Positions 16,392 to 24,983 of a DNA stretch of 47,210 nt are shown here, piece by piece (positions within the stretch are counted from its first letter, which is position 1; each line of letters opens with the position of its first letter). This stretch comes from JACPFV01 sp035526825. Its GTDB lineage: Bacteria > Pseudomonadota > Gammaproteobacteria > Nevskiales > Nevskiaceae. The translations under genes were made by a program, and so were the position numbers. The notes below the pieces were generated by a model that did no database searches, had not been told where the DNA came from, and was given only the letters and a program-made list of their open reading frames with translations. The stretch covers positions 1 to 47,210 of the forward strand of contig DATLBT010000040.1 of the NCBI GenBank assembly GCA_035526825.1. Direction: 5' to 3'.

Positions 16392-17765
16392 ATGAAGACC
16401 GCGGTGGTGTGGTTCCGGCGCGACCTGCGCCTGCACCACAACCCGGCGCTGACTGCCGCCGCGCGCGCGGCCGATCGGGTGGTCCCGGTGTTCGTCTGGG
16501 CGCCGCACGAGGAGGCGCCGTGGGCGCCCGGCGCGGCCTCCCGTTGGTGGCTGCACCACTCGCTGGCGGCGCTGGGGCGGTCGCTCGACCGGCTCGGCGC
16601 GCCGTTGGTGATCCGCGCCGGCGAAAGTGCCACCGTACTGTCGCAGCTGGCGCGGCAAACCGGCGCCGATACGGTGTACTGGAACCGGCTGTATGAGCCG
16701 GCGGTCCGGGCGCGCGATCGCGTGGTGGAGGACGCGTTGCAGCGCGTTGGCATCGGCGTCGAGACCTTCAACGCCGCGCTGCTGGTTGAGCCGCACACGA
16801 TGGCCAACGCGCAAGGCGAGCCGTATCGCATGTTCACCCCGTTCTGGCGCGCCGCCGGCCAGCGCATCTGGGAGCAGGAGCCGGAAGCCGCGCCGCGCAA
16901 GCTGTTGGCGGCCGCTGCATCCAGCGACGGTCTAGATTCGCTCGGCCTGCTGCCAAAAATCCGCTGGGATCGCGTGATGGAGGCGACCTGGCGGCCCGGC
17001 GAGGCCGGCGCGCTGGCGACGCTCGACACTTTTTGCGACGAAGCGTTGAGCGGCTATGCGCGCCAGCGCGACTTTCCCGGCGAGCGCGGAACCTCGCGCC
17101 TTTCGCCGCACCTCCACTTCGGCGAGATCGCGCCGGTGCAGATCGTCGCGCGGCTCGCCGCGCTGCAGGCGCGTGGCGTGGGTGGTGCGGGGGCGGAGAC
17201 TTTCCTCAAGGAATTGGGATGGCGCGAATTCGCGCACTACTTGCTGTGGCATTTTCCGCACACGGCGGAGGCGCCGCTCGACGCGCGCTTCGAAAAATTC
17301 CCGTGGCGTAAACCCGCGCCGGGCGAGCTCCGCGCGTGGCAGCGCGGACGCACCGGGCTGCCGATCGTCGACGCCGGGTTGCGCGAGCTGTGGGCCACGG
17401 GCTGGATGCACAACCGTGTGCGGATGGTCGTCGCTTCGCTGCTGACCAAGAACCTGCTGCTGCCGTGGCAGGAGGGCGCGCGCTGGTACTGGGACACGCT
17501 GGTGGATGCGGACCTCGCCAACAACACGCTGGGTTGGCAGTGGACCGCAGGCTGTGGCGCCGATGCCGCGCCGTTCTTCCGCATCTTCAACCCGGTCCTG
17601 CAGTCGAAAAAGTTCGACCCGCGCGGCGCCTACCTGCGCCGCTGGCTGCCGGAATTGAATGACCTGCCCGACGAGGCCCTGCACCAGCCCCGGCCCGGCG
17701 CGATCATCGACCTGGCCGCGAGTCGCGCGCGGGCGCTCGAAGCCTTCAGCAAAATCAAGAACTAA
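16392..17765 (+). CDS. phrB: Deoxyribodipyrimidine photolyase (CPD class I)
   Basis: Light-driven FAD enzyme that splits cyclobutane pyrimidine dimers. The 457-residue protein has the N-terminal antenna domain (VVWFRRDLRLHHNPAL), and the C-terminal FAD domain with GERGTSRLSPHLHFGEI, ELGWREFAHYLLWHFP, TGWMHNRVRMVVASLLTK and NNTLGWQWTAGCGAD. These contain the tryptophans expected for the photoreduction chain. The SD GAGGAGGGG lies just before ATG 16392. Monocistronic, divergent from the ABC exporter. Identification as photolyase rather than cryptochrome rests on overall similarity to PhrB. Confidence 0.93.
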   Translation: MKTAVVWFRRDLRLHHNPALTAAARAADRVVPVFVWAPHEEAPWAPGAASRWWLHHSLAALGRSLDRLGAPLVIRAGESATVLSQLARQTGADTVYWNRLYEPAVRARDRVVEDALQRVGIGVETFNAALLVEPHTMANAQGEPYRMFTPFWRAAGQRIWEQEPEAAPRKLLAAAASSDGLDSLGLLPKIRWDRVMEATWRPGEAGALATLDTFCDEALSGYARQRDFPGERGTSRLSPHLHFGEIAPVQIVARLAALQARGVGGAGAETFLKELGWREFAHYLLWHFPHTAEAPLDARFEKFPWRKPAPGELRAWQRGRTGLPIVDAGLRELWATGWMHNRVRMVVASLLTKNLLLPWQEGARWYWDTLVDADLANNTLGWQWTAGCGADAAPFFRIFNPVLQSKKFDPRGAYLRRWLPELNDLPDEALHQPRPGAIIDLAASRARALEAFSKIKN

Positions 17766-17771
17766 GGAGAT

Positions 17772-17784
17772 CGACTCTGACCCC
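17772..17784 (-). repeat. Inverted copy of the GGGGTCAGAGTCG motif
   Basis: CGACTCTGACCCC on the plus strand is the exact reverse complement of 11095-11107. It lies in the 37-base gap between phrB and kdsD. The match length alone is not statistically compelling. Confidence 0.4.
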
Positions 17785-17802
17785 CGCTGTTATCATTTGG
17801 GG

Positions 17803-18777
17803 ATGGATGCCGCAAAGCTGAAGAAGATGGGTCGCAAGGCGCTCGAGATCGAGCGCGCGGGGCTCGACCAGTTGCTTGCGCGCATCGACGACGATTTCGC
17901 GCGCGCCTGCCAGATCTTGCTTGCGTGCCAGGGGCGCATCGTCGTCACCGGCATGGGCAAGAGCGGGCACATCGGCGGCAAGATCGCGGCGACGCTCGCC
18001 TCGACCGGCGCGCCGGCGTTTTTCGTGCATCCGGGCGAGGCTTCGCACGGCGACCTCGGCATGATCACGCGCCAGGACGTCGTGCTGGCACTCTCGTACT
18101 CCGGCGAGACGCCGGAGATCCTCGCGATCGTGCCGCTGATCAAGCGCCTCGGCGTGCCGCTGGTCTCGATGACCGGCAAGCCCGGCTCGACGCTGGCGCG
18201 CGGCGCCAACGTGCACATCGACGTCTCGGTGGCGCAGGAGGCCTGCCCGCTGAACCTGGCGCCGACCGCGAGTACGACGGCGACGCTGGCGATGGGCGAC
18301 GCGCTGGCCGTGGCGATGCTGGAGGCGCGCGGTTTCACCGAAGCCGACTTCGCGATGACGCACCCGGGCGGGGCACTCGGCAAGCGCCTGCTGCTGAAGA
18401 TCCACGACATCATGCACACCGGCGCGCGCGTGCCGAAGGTCACTGCCGAGGTGCCGCTGACGAAGGCGCTCGAGGAAATGAGCGGCAAGGGCTTCGGCCT
18501 CACCGCCGTGGTCGACGGCGCCGGCAAGGTGGTTGGCGTCTACACCGACGGCGACCTGCGCCGCACGCTCGACCACGGCATGGTTGACGTGCGCAAGGTC
18601 ACGGTCGGTGACGTCATGACGCGTGGCGGCAAGCACGCGCGCTCCGACCAGCTTGCGGCCGAGGCGGTGAACCTCATGGAGAAGCACAAGATCACGGCGC
18701 TGCTCGTCACCGACGAGGCCAACAGCCTGGTCGGCGTGCTGCACATGCACGACTTGCTGCGCGCGGGGGTGTACTGA
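17803..18777 (+). CDS. kdsD: D-arabinose-5-phosphate isomerase
   Basis: Converts ribulose 5-phosphate to arabinose 5-phosphate, the first step to Kdo for lipopolysaccharide. The 324-residue protein has an SIS domain (GMGKSGHIGGKIAATLAST, SYSGETPEI, about residues 35-180) and two CBS domains (about 205-320, with VVGVYTDGDLRR). Start is at ATG 17803; the frame extends upstream into phrB but that part is not domain-like. It overlaps kdsC (TGATGA). The context with kdsC and lptCAB supports KdsD over the paralogue GutQ. Confidence 0.95.
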   Translation: MDAAKLKKMGRKALEIERAGLDQLLARIDDDFARACQILLACQGRIVVTGMGKSGHIGGKIAATLASTGAPAFFVHPGEASHGDLGMITRQDVVLALSYSGETPEILAIVPLIKRLGVPLVSMTGKPGSTLARGANVHIDVSVAQEACPLNLAPTASTTATLAMGDALAVAMLEARGFTEADFAMTHPGGALGKRLLLKIHDIMHTGARVPKVTAEVPLTKALEEMSGKGFGLTAVVDGAGKVVGVYTDGDLRRTLDHGMVDVRKVTVGDVMTRGGKHARSDQLAAEAVNLMEKHKITALLVTDEANSLVGVLHMHDLLRAGVY

Positions 18778-19286
18778 TGACCGTGCTGTCCCCGGCAGCG
18801 CTGCGCAAGCGCGCCGCGCGCATCCGCTGCCTGTTCCTCGACATCGACGGCGTGCTGACCGACGGCAAGCTCTACCTCGGCCCCAACGGTGAGGAGACCA
18901 AGACCAACTACGTGCGCGATGGCCTGGGCATCAAGCTGCTGCTGAAGGCCGGCGTCCAGGTTGCCGTGATCAGCGGGCGGCCCTCGCCGGCAATGCGCAA
19001 GCGGCTCGAGTACCTCGGCGTGACCGAGGTCGTGCTCGACAACGACGACAAGCTGCCGGTTTACGAACAAATCCGCGACCGGCTCGGTCTGAAGAACGAG
19101 CAATGCGCGGTGATGGGTGACGACCTGCCCGATGTGCCGGTGATGAAGCGGACCGCGCTGGCTTTCACCGTTGCCGACGCGCACCCGACCGCGCGCAAGG
19201 TCGCGCATTGGGTGAGCCATTACCCGGGCGGCATGGGCGCCGTGCGCGAGGCCTGCGACCTGATCCTCGCCGCGCAGGGCAAATGA
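18777..19286 (+). CDS. kdsC: 3-deoxy-D-manno-octulosonate 8-phosphate phosphatase
   Basis: HAD-family phosphatase that releases Kdo from Kdo-8-phosphate. The 169-residue protein lacks a cap domain, as usual for KdsC tetramers. It has the nucleophile motif DIDGVLTDG at 22-30, VISGRPS (motif II) and VMGDDLPDVPVM (acidic motif). It overlaps kdsD and lptC by one to four bases on either side, so the Kdo and LPS-export genes form a tight operon. Confidence 0.96.
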   Translation: MTVLSPAALRKRAARIRCLFLDIDGVLTDGKLYLGPNGEETKTNYVRDGLGIKLLLKAGVQVAVISGRPSPAMRKRLEYLGVTEVVLDNDDKLPVYEQIRDRLGLKNEQCAVMGDDLPDVPVMKRTALAFTVADAHPTARKVAHWVSHYPGGMGAVREACDLILAAQGK

Positions 19287-19843
19287 CGCGCGCGCTGCTC
19301 ACCGTCGGCGTGCCCGCGGCGCTGGCCCTGGGCGCAACGTTCCTGTCCTGGCGCAGCCTGCAGGCGCCCGTTCCCGAAGCGGTGGCGCCGGCCGCCGAGG
19401 CACCACGCTATGCCGTCACCGGGGCGCAATGGCTGCGCCTCGGTCCTGGCGGGCAGCCCGAGTTTCGCGCCTCGGCCGCCTCGATCGACTACTTCGCCGA
19501 TGGCTCCGCCAAGCTGCGCACCATCCGGCTCGATGCGCTCGGCGGATACGACTCGCCGTGGCGCATCGAGGCGCCCGCCGGGGAGGCGCCGCCGAACACG
19601 CGCAAGCTGCAACTCACCGGCGGCGTGCACGGGCAGGGCCAGCACAGCAGCGGCACGCCGATCAATTTCACCACCGAGCGGCTGTGGGTCGACCTGCTGC
19701 GCCGTGAGTTGCACACCGAGGCGCGCGTTACGCTGCAGACCGAGGCGCGTTCGGCCACCGCGCGCGGGCTGCGCGCCGACTTCGACGGCGAGCGCGTGCA
19801 GCTCCTGAATGACGTCCAGGTGGACTATGCGCCGGAGGGTTGA
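19283..19843 (+). CDS. lptC: LPS export ABC transporter periplasmic protein LptC
   Basis: Bitopic inner-membrane protein that passes LPS from LptB2FG to LptA. The 186-residue frame has one N-terminal membrane anchor (residues 5-20) and a beta-jellyroll domain with the LptC pattern: YAVTGAQWLRLGPGGQP, DYFADGSAKLRTIRL, PWRIEAPAGEAPPNTRKLQL, and RGLRADFDGERVQLLNDVQV near the end. ATG 19283 overlaps the kdsC stop (ATGA). Sequence is diverged as usual for LptC, but order and pattern make the call firm. Confidence 0.9.
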   Translation: MTRALLTVGVPAALALGATFLSWRSLQAPVPEAVAPAAEAPRYAVTGAQWLRLGPGGQPEFRASAASIDYFADGSAKLRTIRLDALGGYDSPWRIEAPAGEAPPNTRKLQLTGGVHGQGQHSSGTPINFTTERLWVDLLRRELHTEARVTLQTEARSATARGLRADFDGERVQLLNDVQVDYAPEG

Positions 19844-20375
19844 AGCGCGAGCGTGGGTGATCGCACTCGCGCTGCTCGCCACCGCTGCGCTCGCCCGAGG
19901 CGCGCCGCCGGTTGCGCCGGCGCCCAAGCCTGCGACACCGCAAGGGCAACTGCGCGGACCGATCAAGATCACCGCCGAGCGCGCAGACCTGGAGCAACGC
20001 GAGGTGGCTCTCTATCGCGGCAACGTGCGCCTGACTTCAGCAGAGATGGAACTGACCGGGGACCGGCTCGAGTTGCGCCAGCCGGTGAAAGGCCAGTTCA
20101 CGGCGCGCCTGACGGGCAAGCCCGCGCGGCTGAAGCACAAGGCCGTCGCCGACGCCCCGGCTGTGGCAGCGAGCGCCTCGCAGATCGATTACGACACGCG
20201 CAGCGCCATGGTCGAAATGACCGGCGGCGCCAGCATCGACCGCGCCGGCGACCTCGTCAGCAGCGAGACCATCCGCTACAACGCCGCCGCGCGGCGCATC
20301 AGCGCGTCCGGTGCCAACGGCCGGCCTGTGCAGATCGTCATCCAGCCCCCGGCCAACCCGCCTGCGAGCAAATAA
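19827..20375 (+). CDS. lptA: LPS transport periplasmic protein LptA
   Basis: Periplasmic bridge protein that binds lipid A and connects LptC to LptD. The frame gives 182 residues from ATG 19827 with a signal peptide (RRR then a hydrophobic run ending ALARGA) and the OstA-type beta repeat pattern: PIKITAERADLEQREVALY, RGNVRLTSAEMELTGDRLEL, AVADAPAVAASASQIDYDTR. An AGGTGG motif lies just before ATG 19827, which favours it over the ATG at 19809. It overlaps lptC by 17 bases. The C-terminus is Pro-rich (QPPANPPASK). Confidence 0.92.
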   Translation: MRRRVEARAWVIALALLATAALARGAPPVAPAPKPATPQGQLRGPIKITAERADLEQREVALYRGNVRLTSAEMELTGDRLELRQPVKGQFTARLTGKPARLKHKAVADAPAVAASASQIDYDTRSAMVEMTGGASIDRAGDLVSSETIRYNAAARRISASGANGRPVQIVIQPPANPPASK

Positions 20376-20390
20376 GCATAATTGCGCTCC

Positions 20391-21116
20391 ATGTCCGCGA
20401 CGCTTTCCGCCCACAACCTCGTCAAGCATTACAAGAAGCGCACGGTCGTCCGCGATGTGTCGCTGACGGTGCGCGCCGGCGAAATCGTCGGCCTGCTCGG
20501 GCCGAACGGCGCCGGCAAGACCACGTCGTTCTACATGATGGTGGGACTGGTCCAGCCCGACGAGGGTCGCATCGAAGTGGACGGTCGTGACGTCACCCGC
20601 GAGCCGATGCATGCGCGCGCCCGCCTCGGCGTCGGTTACCTGCCGCAGGAAGCCTCGGTGTTCCGGCGCATGTCGGTGGCCGACAACATCATGGCGATCC
20701 TGGAGACGCGCAAGCTCTCGGCGGCCCAACGCAAGGAAGAACTCGAGCGACTGCTGGCCGAGCTTCACATCGGCCACATCCGCGATGGCCTCGGCCTGTC
20801 GCTGTCCGGCGGCGAGCGCCGGCGCGCCGAGATCGCGCGCGCGCTGGCGGCCGAGCCGCGCTTCATCCTGCTCGACGAGCCGTTCGCCGGCGTCGACCCG
20901 ATCGCGGTCAAGGACATCCACAACATCATCACGCACCTCAGCGGTCGCGGCATCGGCGTGCTGGTGACGGACCACAACGTGCGCGAGATGCTGCGCATCT
21001 GCGCGCGCGCCTACATCCTCGCCGAAGGCAAGGTCATCGCCGAGGGCACGCCAGACGCGCTCGAGTCCGACGAAACGGTGCGCCGCGTCTACCTGGGCGA
21101 AGATTTCCGGCGTTAG
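20391..21116 (+). CDS. lptB: LPS export ABC transporter ATPase LptB
   Basis: Cytoplasmic ATPase of LptB2FG that powers LPS extraction. The 241-residue protein has Walker A GPNGAGKTT at 37-45, signature LSGGE at 138-142, Walker B ILLDEP to 164, and H-loop VLVTDHNVREML. The LptB-type switch region follows. Start is ATG 20391, with a TTG three codons upstream ignored. It lies 15 bases after lptA. In most betaproteobacteria rpoN follows directly; here a lipoprotein gene is interposed. Confidence 0.97.
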   Translation: MSATLSAHNLVKHYKKRTVVRDVSLTVRAGEIVGLLGPNGAGKTTSFYMMVGLVQPDEGRIEVDGRDVTREPMHARARLGVGYLPQEASVFRRMSVADNIMAILETRKLSAAQRKEELERLLAELHIGHIRDGLGLSLSGGERRRAEIARALAAEPRFILLDEPFAGVDPIAVKDIHNIITHLSGRGIGVLVTDHNVREMLRICARAYILAEGKVIAEGTPDALESDETVRRVYLGEDFRR

Positions 21117-21140
21117 CGTGCGACACCACGAGGGAACCCA

Positions 21141-21695
21141 ATGAAGACAAGCCTGATTGCCGCGGCATTCGCCGCCTTGCTGGCGGGGTGCGGCAGCACG
21201 CCCCAGACCGTGATCGAGGCAGACACGGTCATTGCCGGGCGCTCTTACCGCAACCAGGCCGTGAGCCTGGGCCGCGTGAAGCTGCGCGTGGCGTTGCTGC
21301 CGCAGGCGCCGGTGGCCGATGGGGAGCCCGCGCCGGTGGAAATCATGGTCGGCTTCGCCACCAGCGGAGAGCCCCTGAGCGTGGTGGCGGCCGGTGGCTC
21401 GCTGGTGGCGAAAAAGGATGGCGCGCGCGGCGAACTCGTGGGGCGCCAGCAGGCGCGCGGCACCGGGCTCGAGTGCGTCGCGGAAAACCAGGCAGAACTG
21501 GGCCTGGAGTACTGGTTCAACGGCAAGGTGCAGCGCGACTCATGGCGGTGCGTGGTGCTGCGCTTCACGCTGGCGGGCCACCGGCCTGGCGACCCGCTGG
21601 AATTGCAATTCGAACCGATCAATGTCGGCGGCGAGCTGCAGCGCCTGCTGCCGGTCACCTTCGCGTATCGCACAGAGCAGCTGGAAGCTGAATAA
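21141..21695 (+). CDS. Predicted lipoprotein of unknown function between lptB and rpoN
   Basis: A 184-residue protein with a type II signal: basic MKTS, hydrophobic stretch, and lipobox LAGC with lipidated Cys17. The mature part is beta-rich with two further cysteines (in LECVAEN and SWRCVVLRF) that could form a disulfide. Ser18 at position +2 would predict the outer membrane. I do not recognise the family. It follows lptB by 24 bases, has a GAGGGAA-type SD, and precedes rpoN by 82 bases. Location suggests an envelope or LPS-transport role, but that is inference from position only. Confidence 0.85.
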   Translation: MKTSLIAAAFAALLAGCGSTPQTVIEADTVIAGRSYRNQAVSLGRVKLRVALLPQAPVADGEPAPVEIMVGFATSGEPLSVVAAGGSLVAKKDGARGELVGRQQARGTGLECVAENQAELGLEYWFNGKVQRDSWRCVVLRFTLAGHRPGDPLELQFEPINVGGELQRLLPVTFAYRTEQLEAE

Positions 21696-21777
21696 GTTCT
21701 CAGTTGGCGAAAAAATTTCGTTGAATTGGCCCCGCGGCGCGGGCGTACACTAGGATCGTGCAACACCCCCCGCGTCG

Positions 21778-23241
21778 ATGAAACAGTCACTCCACATGAG
21801 GGTCGGCCAGACCCTCGCCATGACCCCCGCGTTGCAGCAGGCGATCAAGCTGCTGCAGCTATCGAGCCTCGACCTCCAGCAGGAGATCCGGCAGGCCGTC
21901 GAATCGAACCTGATGCTGGAGTTCGACGAGGACGAGGGCGTCGGTCCCAGCATCGAGGAGGCGGTCGGCGGCGCGACCCAGGAGCCGGCGCCGACGGTCG
22001 AAGGTGTGGTCGCCGACAGCGCCGAGGTCGCCCCCGAGGTGGCCGCCGAGGAAACCCCGGTCGACATCGAGTGGGAGGAATCCTACGAGGCCGCCTCGAG
22101 CGGCAAGTCCGCGCAGGACGAAGAAGAGCTTTACGACTATCGGCAGGCCAACCTCACGACCGGCACGACCCTGCGCGAGCACCTGCTGTGGCAGGCCGGG
22201 CTGGCGCCGTTCGACGAGACGGGCGGCGAAATCGCCGCTCACCTGATCGACGCGATCAACGACGACGGCTACCTCGAGGATTGGCCCGGCCTGTGCCTGC
22301 GGCTCAAGCCGCAGCTCAACGTCGACCAGGGCGCACTCGACCGCGTGCTCAAGCAGGTGCAGGACTTCGATCCACCCGGCGTCGCGGCGCGCGACCTCGC
22401 CGAGTGCCTGCGCCTGCAACTGCTGCAATTCCCGGACGTGCCGGAGCGCACCCACGCGCTGGCAATCGTCGAGCACCACATGCCGCAGCTGGCGAAGCAC
22501 GATGAGGCGGCGTTGCAGCAGGCGCTGGGCCTCGACGCCGAGGGCCTGCACCCGGTGCTTGCGCTGATCCAGTCGCTGCAGCCGCACCCGGGCCGACCCT
22601 ACCAGGCGCACGAGTCCAACTACGTCGCGCCCGACGTGTTCGTGGTGAAGTCGCAAGGGCGGTGGAAGGTTTCGCTGAACCCGGACATCGCACCGAAGGT
22701 GCGGCTCAACTCCCAGTACCTGAGCCTGGTGCGCCGCGCCGATTCCAGCAAGGACCAGCAGACGCTGAAACAGCACCTGACGGAAGCGCGCTATTTCCTG
22801 AGCAGCCTGGAATCCCGCAACGATACGCTGCTGCGCGTGGCGCAGTCCATAGTTGAAGAGCAGCGGGCTTTTCTGGACTATGGGGACGAGGCGATGCGGC
22901 CACTGGTGCTGCGCGACATCGCCGACCGGCTCGGCATCCACGAGTCAACGGTATCCAGGGCGACGGCCAACAAATACATGCTCACCCCGCGCGGCCTTTA
23001 CGAGCTCAAGTTTTTTTTCTCGAGCCACGTGACGACCGTGCAGGGCGGCACCTGCTCGGCCACCGCGATCCAGGCCATGATCAAGCGGCTGGTCACCGGC
23101 GAGCCGCCGGACCAGCCCCTGTCCGATTCCACGCTCGCCGACCTGCTGCTGAAAGACGGCATCCAGGTGGCGCGGCGCACCGTGGCCAAGTATCGCGAGG
23201 CGCTCGGCATTCCGCCGTCGCATGAGCGCCGCGCGGCCTAG
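21778..23241 (+). CDS. rpoN: RNA polymerase sigma-54 factor
   Basis: Recognises -24/-12 promoters and needs enhancer-binding AAA+ activators. The 487-residue protein has the Gln- and Leu-rich region I (TPALQQAIKLLQLSSLDLQQ), an acidic region II, a central core-binding domain, the helix-turn-helix IADRLGIHESTVSRATANKY, and the RpoN box ARRTVAKYRE at 465-474. It is followed by hpf and ptsN, the classical rpoN neighbourhood. Length is normal. Confidence 0.97.
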   Translation: MKQSLHMRVGQTLAMTPALQQAIKLLQLSSLDLQQEIRQAVESNLMLEFDEDEGVGPSIEEAVGGATQEPAPTVEGVVADSAEVAPEVAAEETPVDIEWEESYEAASSGKSAQDEEELYDYRQANLTTGTTLREHLLWQAGLAPFDETGGEIAAHLIDAINDDGYLEDWPGLCLRLKPQLNVDQGALDRVLKQVQDFDPPGVAARDLAECLRLQLLQFPDVPERTHALAIVEHHMPQLAKHDEAALQQALGLDAEGLHPVLALIQSLQPHPGRPYQAHESNYVAPDVFVVKSQGRWKVSLNPDIAPKVRLNSQYLSLVRRADSSKDQQTLKQHLTEARYFLSSLESRNDTLLRVAQSIVEEQRAFLDYGDEAMRPLVLRDIADRLGIHESTVSRATANKYMLTPRGLYELKFFFSSHVTTVQGGTCSATAIQAMIKRLVTGEPPDQPLSDSTLADLLLKDGIQVARRTVAKYREALGIPPSHERRAA

Positions 23242-23258
23242 CCACCGAACATTTTTCC

Positions 23259-23280
23259 GGCCCCGGCGAAGGCCGGGGCC
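23259..23280. repeat. Strong GC hairpin between rpoN and hpf
   Basis: GGCCCCGGC-GAAG-GCCGGGGCC, a perfect 9-base stem with a 4-base loop. The T run lies before the stem on the plus strand (23252-23256), not after it, so it is not a standard intrinsic terminator for rpoN. It could stabilise transcript ends or tune hpf expression. Confidence 0.75.
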
Positions 23281-23301
23281 CTACAGCGAGGAGTCCCTCG
23301 G

Positions 23302-23622
23302 ATGAACGTGAATATCGCTGGTCAGCATCTCTCCCTCACCCCGGCCCTGCGGACCTACGTGTCCGAAAAGCTCAGCCGGCTCGAACGACATTTCGGGCAG
23401 CTGATCGGCGCCAACGTGATCCTTTCGGTCGAGAAGACCCGGCACAAGGCCGAGGCCACCATCCATACGCGCGGCGCCAACCTGCACGCCGAGGCGATCG
23501 ACAACGACATGTATGCCGCCATCGACTCGTTGGCGGACAAGCTCGACAGTCAGACCCGCAAGTTCAAGGAAAAGACCAAGGATCACCACGCCAAGGAAGT
23601 GCACAAGGGCCAGCCGAGCTGA
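23302..23622 (+). CDS. hpf: Ribosome hibernation promoting factor (short form)
   Basis: Binds the 30S A/P-site region and promotes inactive 100S ribosomes. The 106-residue protein has a single S30AE domain (MNVNIAGQHLSLTPALRTYV, beta-alpha-beta pattern, HAEAIDNDMYAAIDSLADKL) and a short Lys/His-rich tail (KEKTKDHHAKEVHKG). It lacks the C-terminal dimerisation domain of long HPF. Position between rpoN and ptsN is conserved. The start ATG 23302 is preceded by GAGGAG. Confidence 0.96.
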   Translation: MNVNIAGQHLSLTPALRTYVSEKLSRLERHFGQLIGANVILSVEKTRHKAEATIHTRGANLHAEAIDNDMYAAIDSLADKLDSQTRKFKEKTKDHHAKEVHKGQPS

Positions 23623-23697
23623 ACAGCCCGCTACCGCGCGCGGCCTGACTCGGCTTACGATTCAGGCCGCGCTATCTTTAAAGGAACAAGGACGACA

Positions 23698-24144
23698 ATG
23701 AAGCTGACTGCCATTCTCACCGCCGAGCGGGTCGCGACCGAGGTCACGGTCACCAGCAAGAAGAAGGCGCTGGAGGAACTCAGCAAGCTGCTCGCCAAGG
23801 GCACCGACAAGCTGTCGTCCACAGACATCTTCAACGGGCTCACCGCGCGCGAGAAGCTCGGCTCGACCGGGCTTGGGCATGGCGTCGCCATCCCGCATGG
23901 CCGCATGTCCGGCATCACCAATAGCGTGGGTGCCTTCATCCGGTTGAAGCATCCCGTCGACTATGACGCCCACGATGGCCAGCCGGTCGACCTCGTATTC
24001 GGACTCGTCGTGCCGGTGGCCGCGACCGAGGAGCATCTCAAGCACCTCGCCGCGATCGCCGAGAAATTCTCGGAAGAGGATTTTTGCCAGAAGATGCGCG
24101 CCGGCAAGGACGACGCCGCGCTTTACGGCCTGCTGGTCGCCTGA
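23698..24144 (+). CDS. ptsN: Nitrogen-type PTS EIIA protein (PtsN)
   Basis: Phospho-acceptor at the end of the regulatory PTS; family members control K+ transport and carbon/nitrogen balance. The 148-residue protein carries the phosphorylation site His67 in GLGHGVAIPHGR. It is encoded between hpf and hprK, with its stop overlapping the hprK start (TGATG). EI and HPr, which could phosphorylate it, are encoded 2 kb downstream. No sugar permease (EIIB/EIIC) is in the window. Confidence 0.95.
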   Translation: MKLTAILTAERVATEVTVTSKKKALEELSKLLAKGTDKLSSTDIFNGLTAREKLGSTGLGHGVAIPHGRMSGITNSVGAFIRLKHPVDYDAHDGQPVDLVFGLVVPVAATEEHLKHLAAIAEKFSEEDFCQKMRAGKDDAALYGLLVA

Positions 24145-24983
24145 TGGCCGCGGGCCGCCCCGGCCGACGCCGGGGTGCCGCCGGTACCGCGGGCTTCTTC
24201 AACCCGGTCCATCCGTTTGCCGTGCAGGTGCTCGGCGACGCCGGCGCCGCGTGGCTCGCGGCGCTCGCGCCAGGCGCGCGTGCCGCGCTGCCTCGCGTGT
24301 TGCGCCGCCAAGGCATGCGTAGCTTGATCGTCGCCGCCGGCATCGAGCCCGGGCCGCTGCACGGCTGGGCCGCCGCCGGAATCGCGGTGGAACGTCGCGA
24401 GCAGCCTGCGCACGAAATCGTCGAGAGCCTGCGCGCCGCCGCCGCGGCAACTGCGCGCTCGGTCTGGGCGCACGGGGTCATGCTGGTGGTGCATCGCATC
24501 GGGGTGCTCATTGAAGGTGCGGCCGCGACCGGCAAGAGCACGCTCGCGCTGGAGCTCGTGTCACGCGGCCACGTGCTGGTAGCCGATGACGCCGTCGAGC
24601 TGCGCCGGCCGGCGCCCGGCATCGTCGTCGCGCACGGTCCGGCGCTGCTGGCCGGATACCTCGAAGCGCGCGGACTCGGAGTGCTCGACGTGCGCCGCAT
24701 GCATGGTGCCGGGGCTCACCGGACGCAGCGTCGGCTCGACCTGGTGGTGCGGCTGGTCCCGCTGCCGAGGTCGTCGCCGCCGCCCGAGCGCCTGTCGGGC
24801 CGGCGCGGAACGCGCCGCGTGCTCGGCGTCACGGTGCCGGTGCTGAGCCTCGCCCAAACCAGCCATAATCTGGCCGCGCTCGTGGAAGCGGCCTGCCTCG
24901 ACCGCCGGCTGCGGCTCGACGGCATCGATGCCGGTGCCGCGCTCGAACGGCGCCAGGCCCGCGCGATCAAAAACCGAGAATGA
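24144..24983 (+). CDS. hprK: HPr kinase/phosphorylase, short divergent form
   Basis: Phosphorylates and dephosphorylates Ser46 of HPr. The 279-residue frame is shorter than the usual 310-325. It starts at about GFFNPVHPFAVQVLGDAG, so roughly the first 30 residues of the N-terminal domain are missing. Walker A is GAAATGKST at 125-133 in place of the common GDSGxGKSE; the GKS core is kept. The catalytic-region His (WAHGVMLVV), ADDAVELRR and the LGVLDVRRMHGAGA loop are present. HPr downstream retains Ser46. Overlaps ptsN and rapZ. The assignment is firm; full bifunctional activity is not assured. Confidence 0.9.
   Translation: MAAGRPGRRRGAAGTAGFFNPVHPFAVQVLGDAGAAWLAALAPGARAALPRVLRRQGMRSLIVAAGIEPGPLHGWAAAGIAVERREQPAHEIVESLRAAAAATARSVWAHGVMLVVHRIGVLIEGAAATGKSTLALELVSRGHVLVADDAVELRRPAPGIVVAHGPALLAGYLEARGLGVLDVRRMHGAGAHRTQRRLDLVVRLVPLPRSSPPPERLSGRRGTRRVLGVTVPVLSLAQTSHNLAALVEAACLDRRLRLDGIDAGAALERRQARAIKNRE

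Noticed and set aside
11095..17784. Statistical significance of the GGGGTCAGAGTCG pair
   Set aside because: A 13-base match is expected by chance among all position pairs in 47 kb; kept only as a low-confidence feature.
23252..23280. Intrinsic terminator after rpoN
   Set aside because: The hairpin is strong but the T run precedes it on the plus strand; it does not have the required order.
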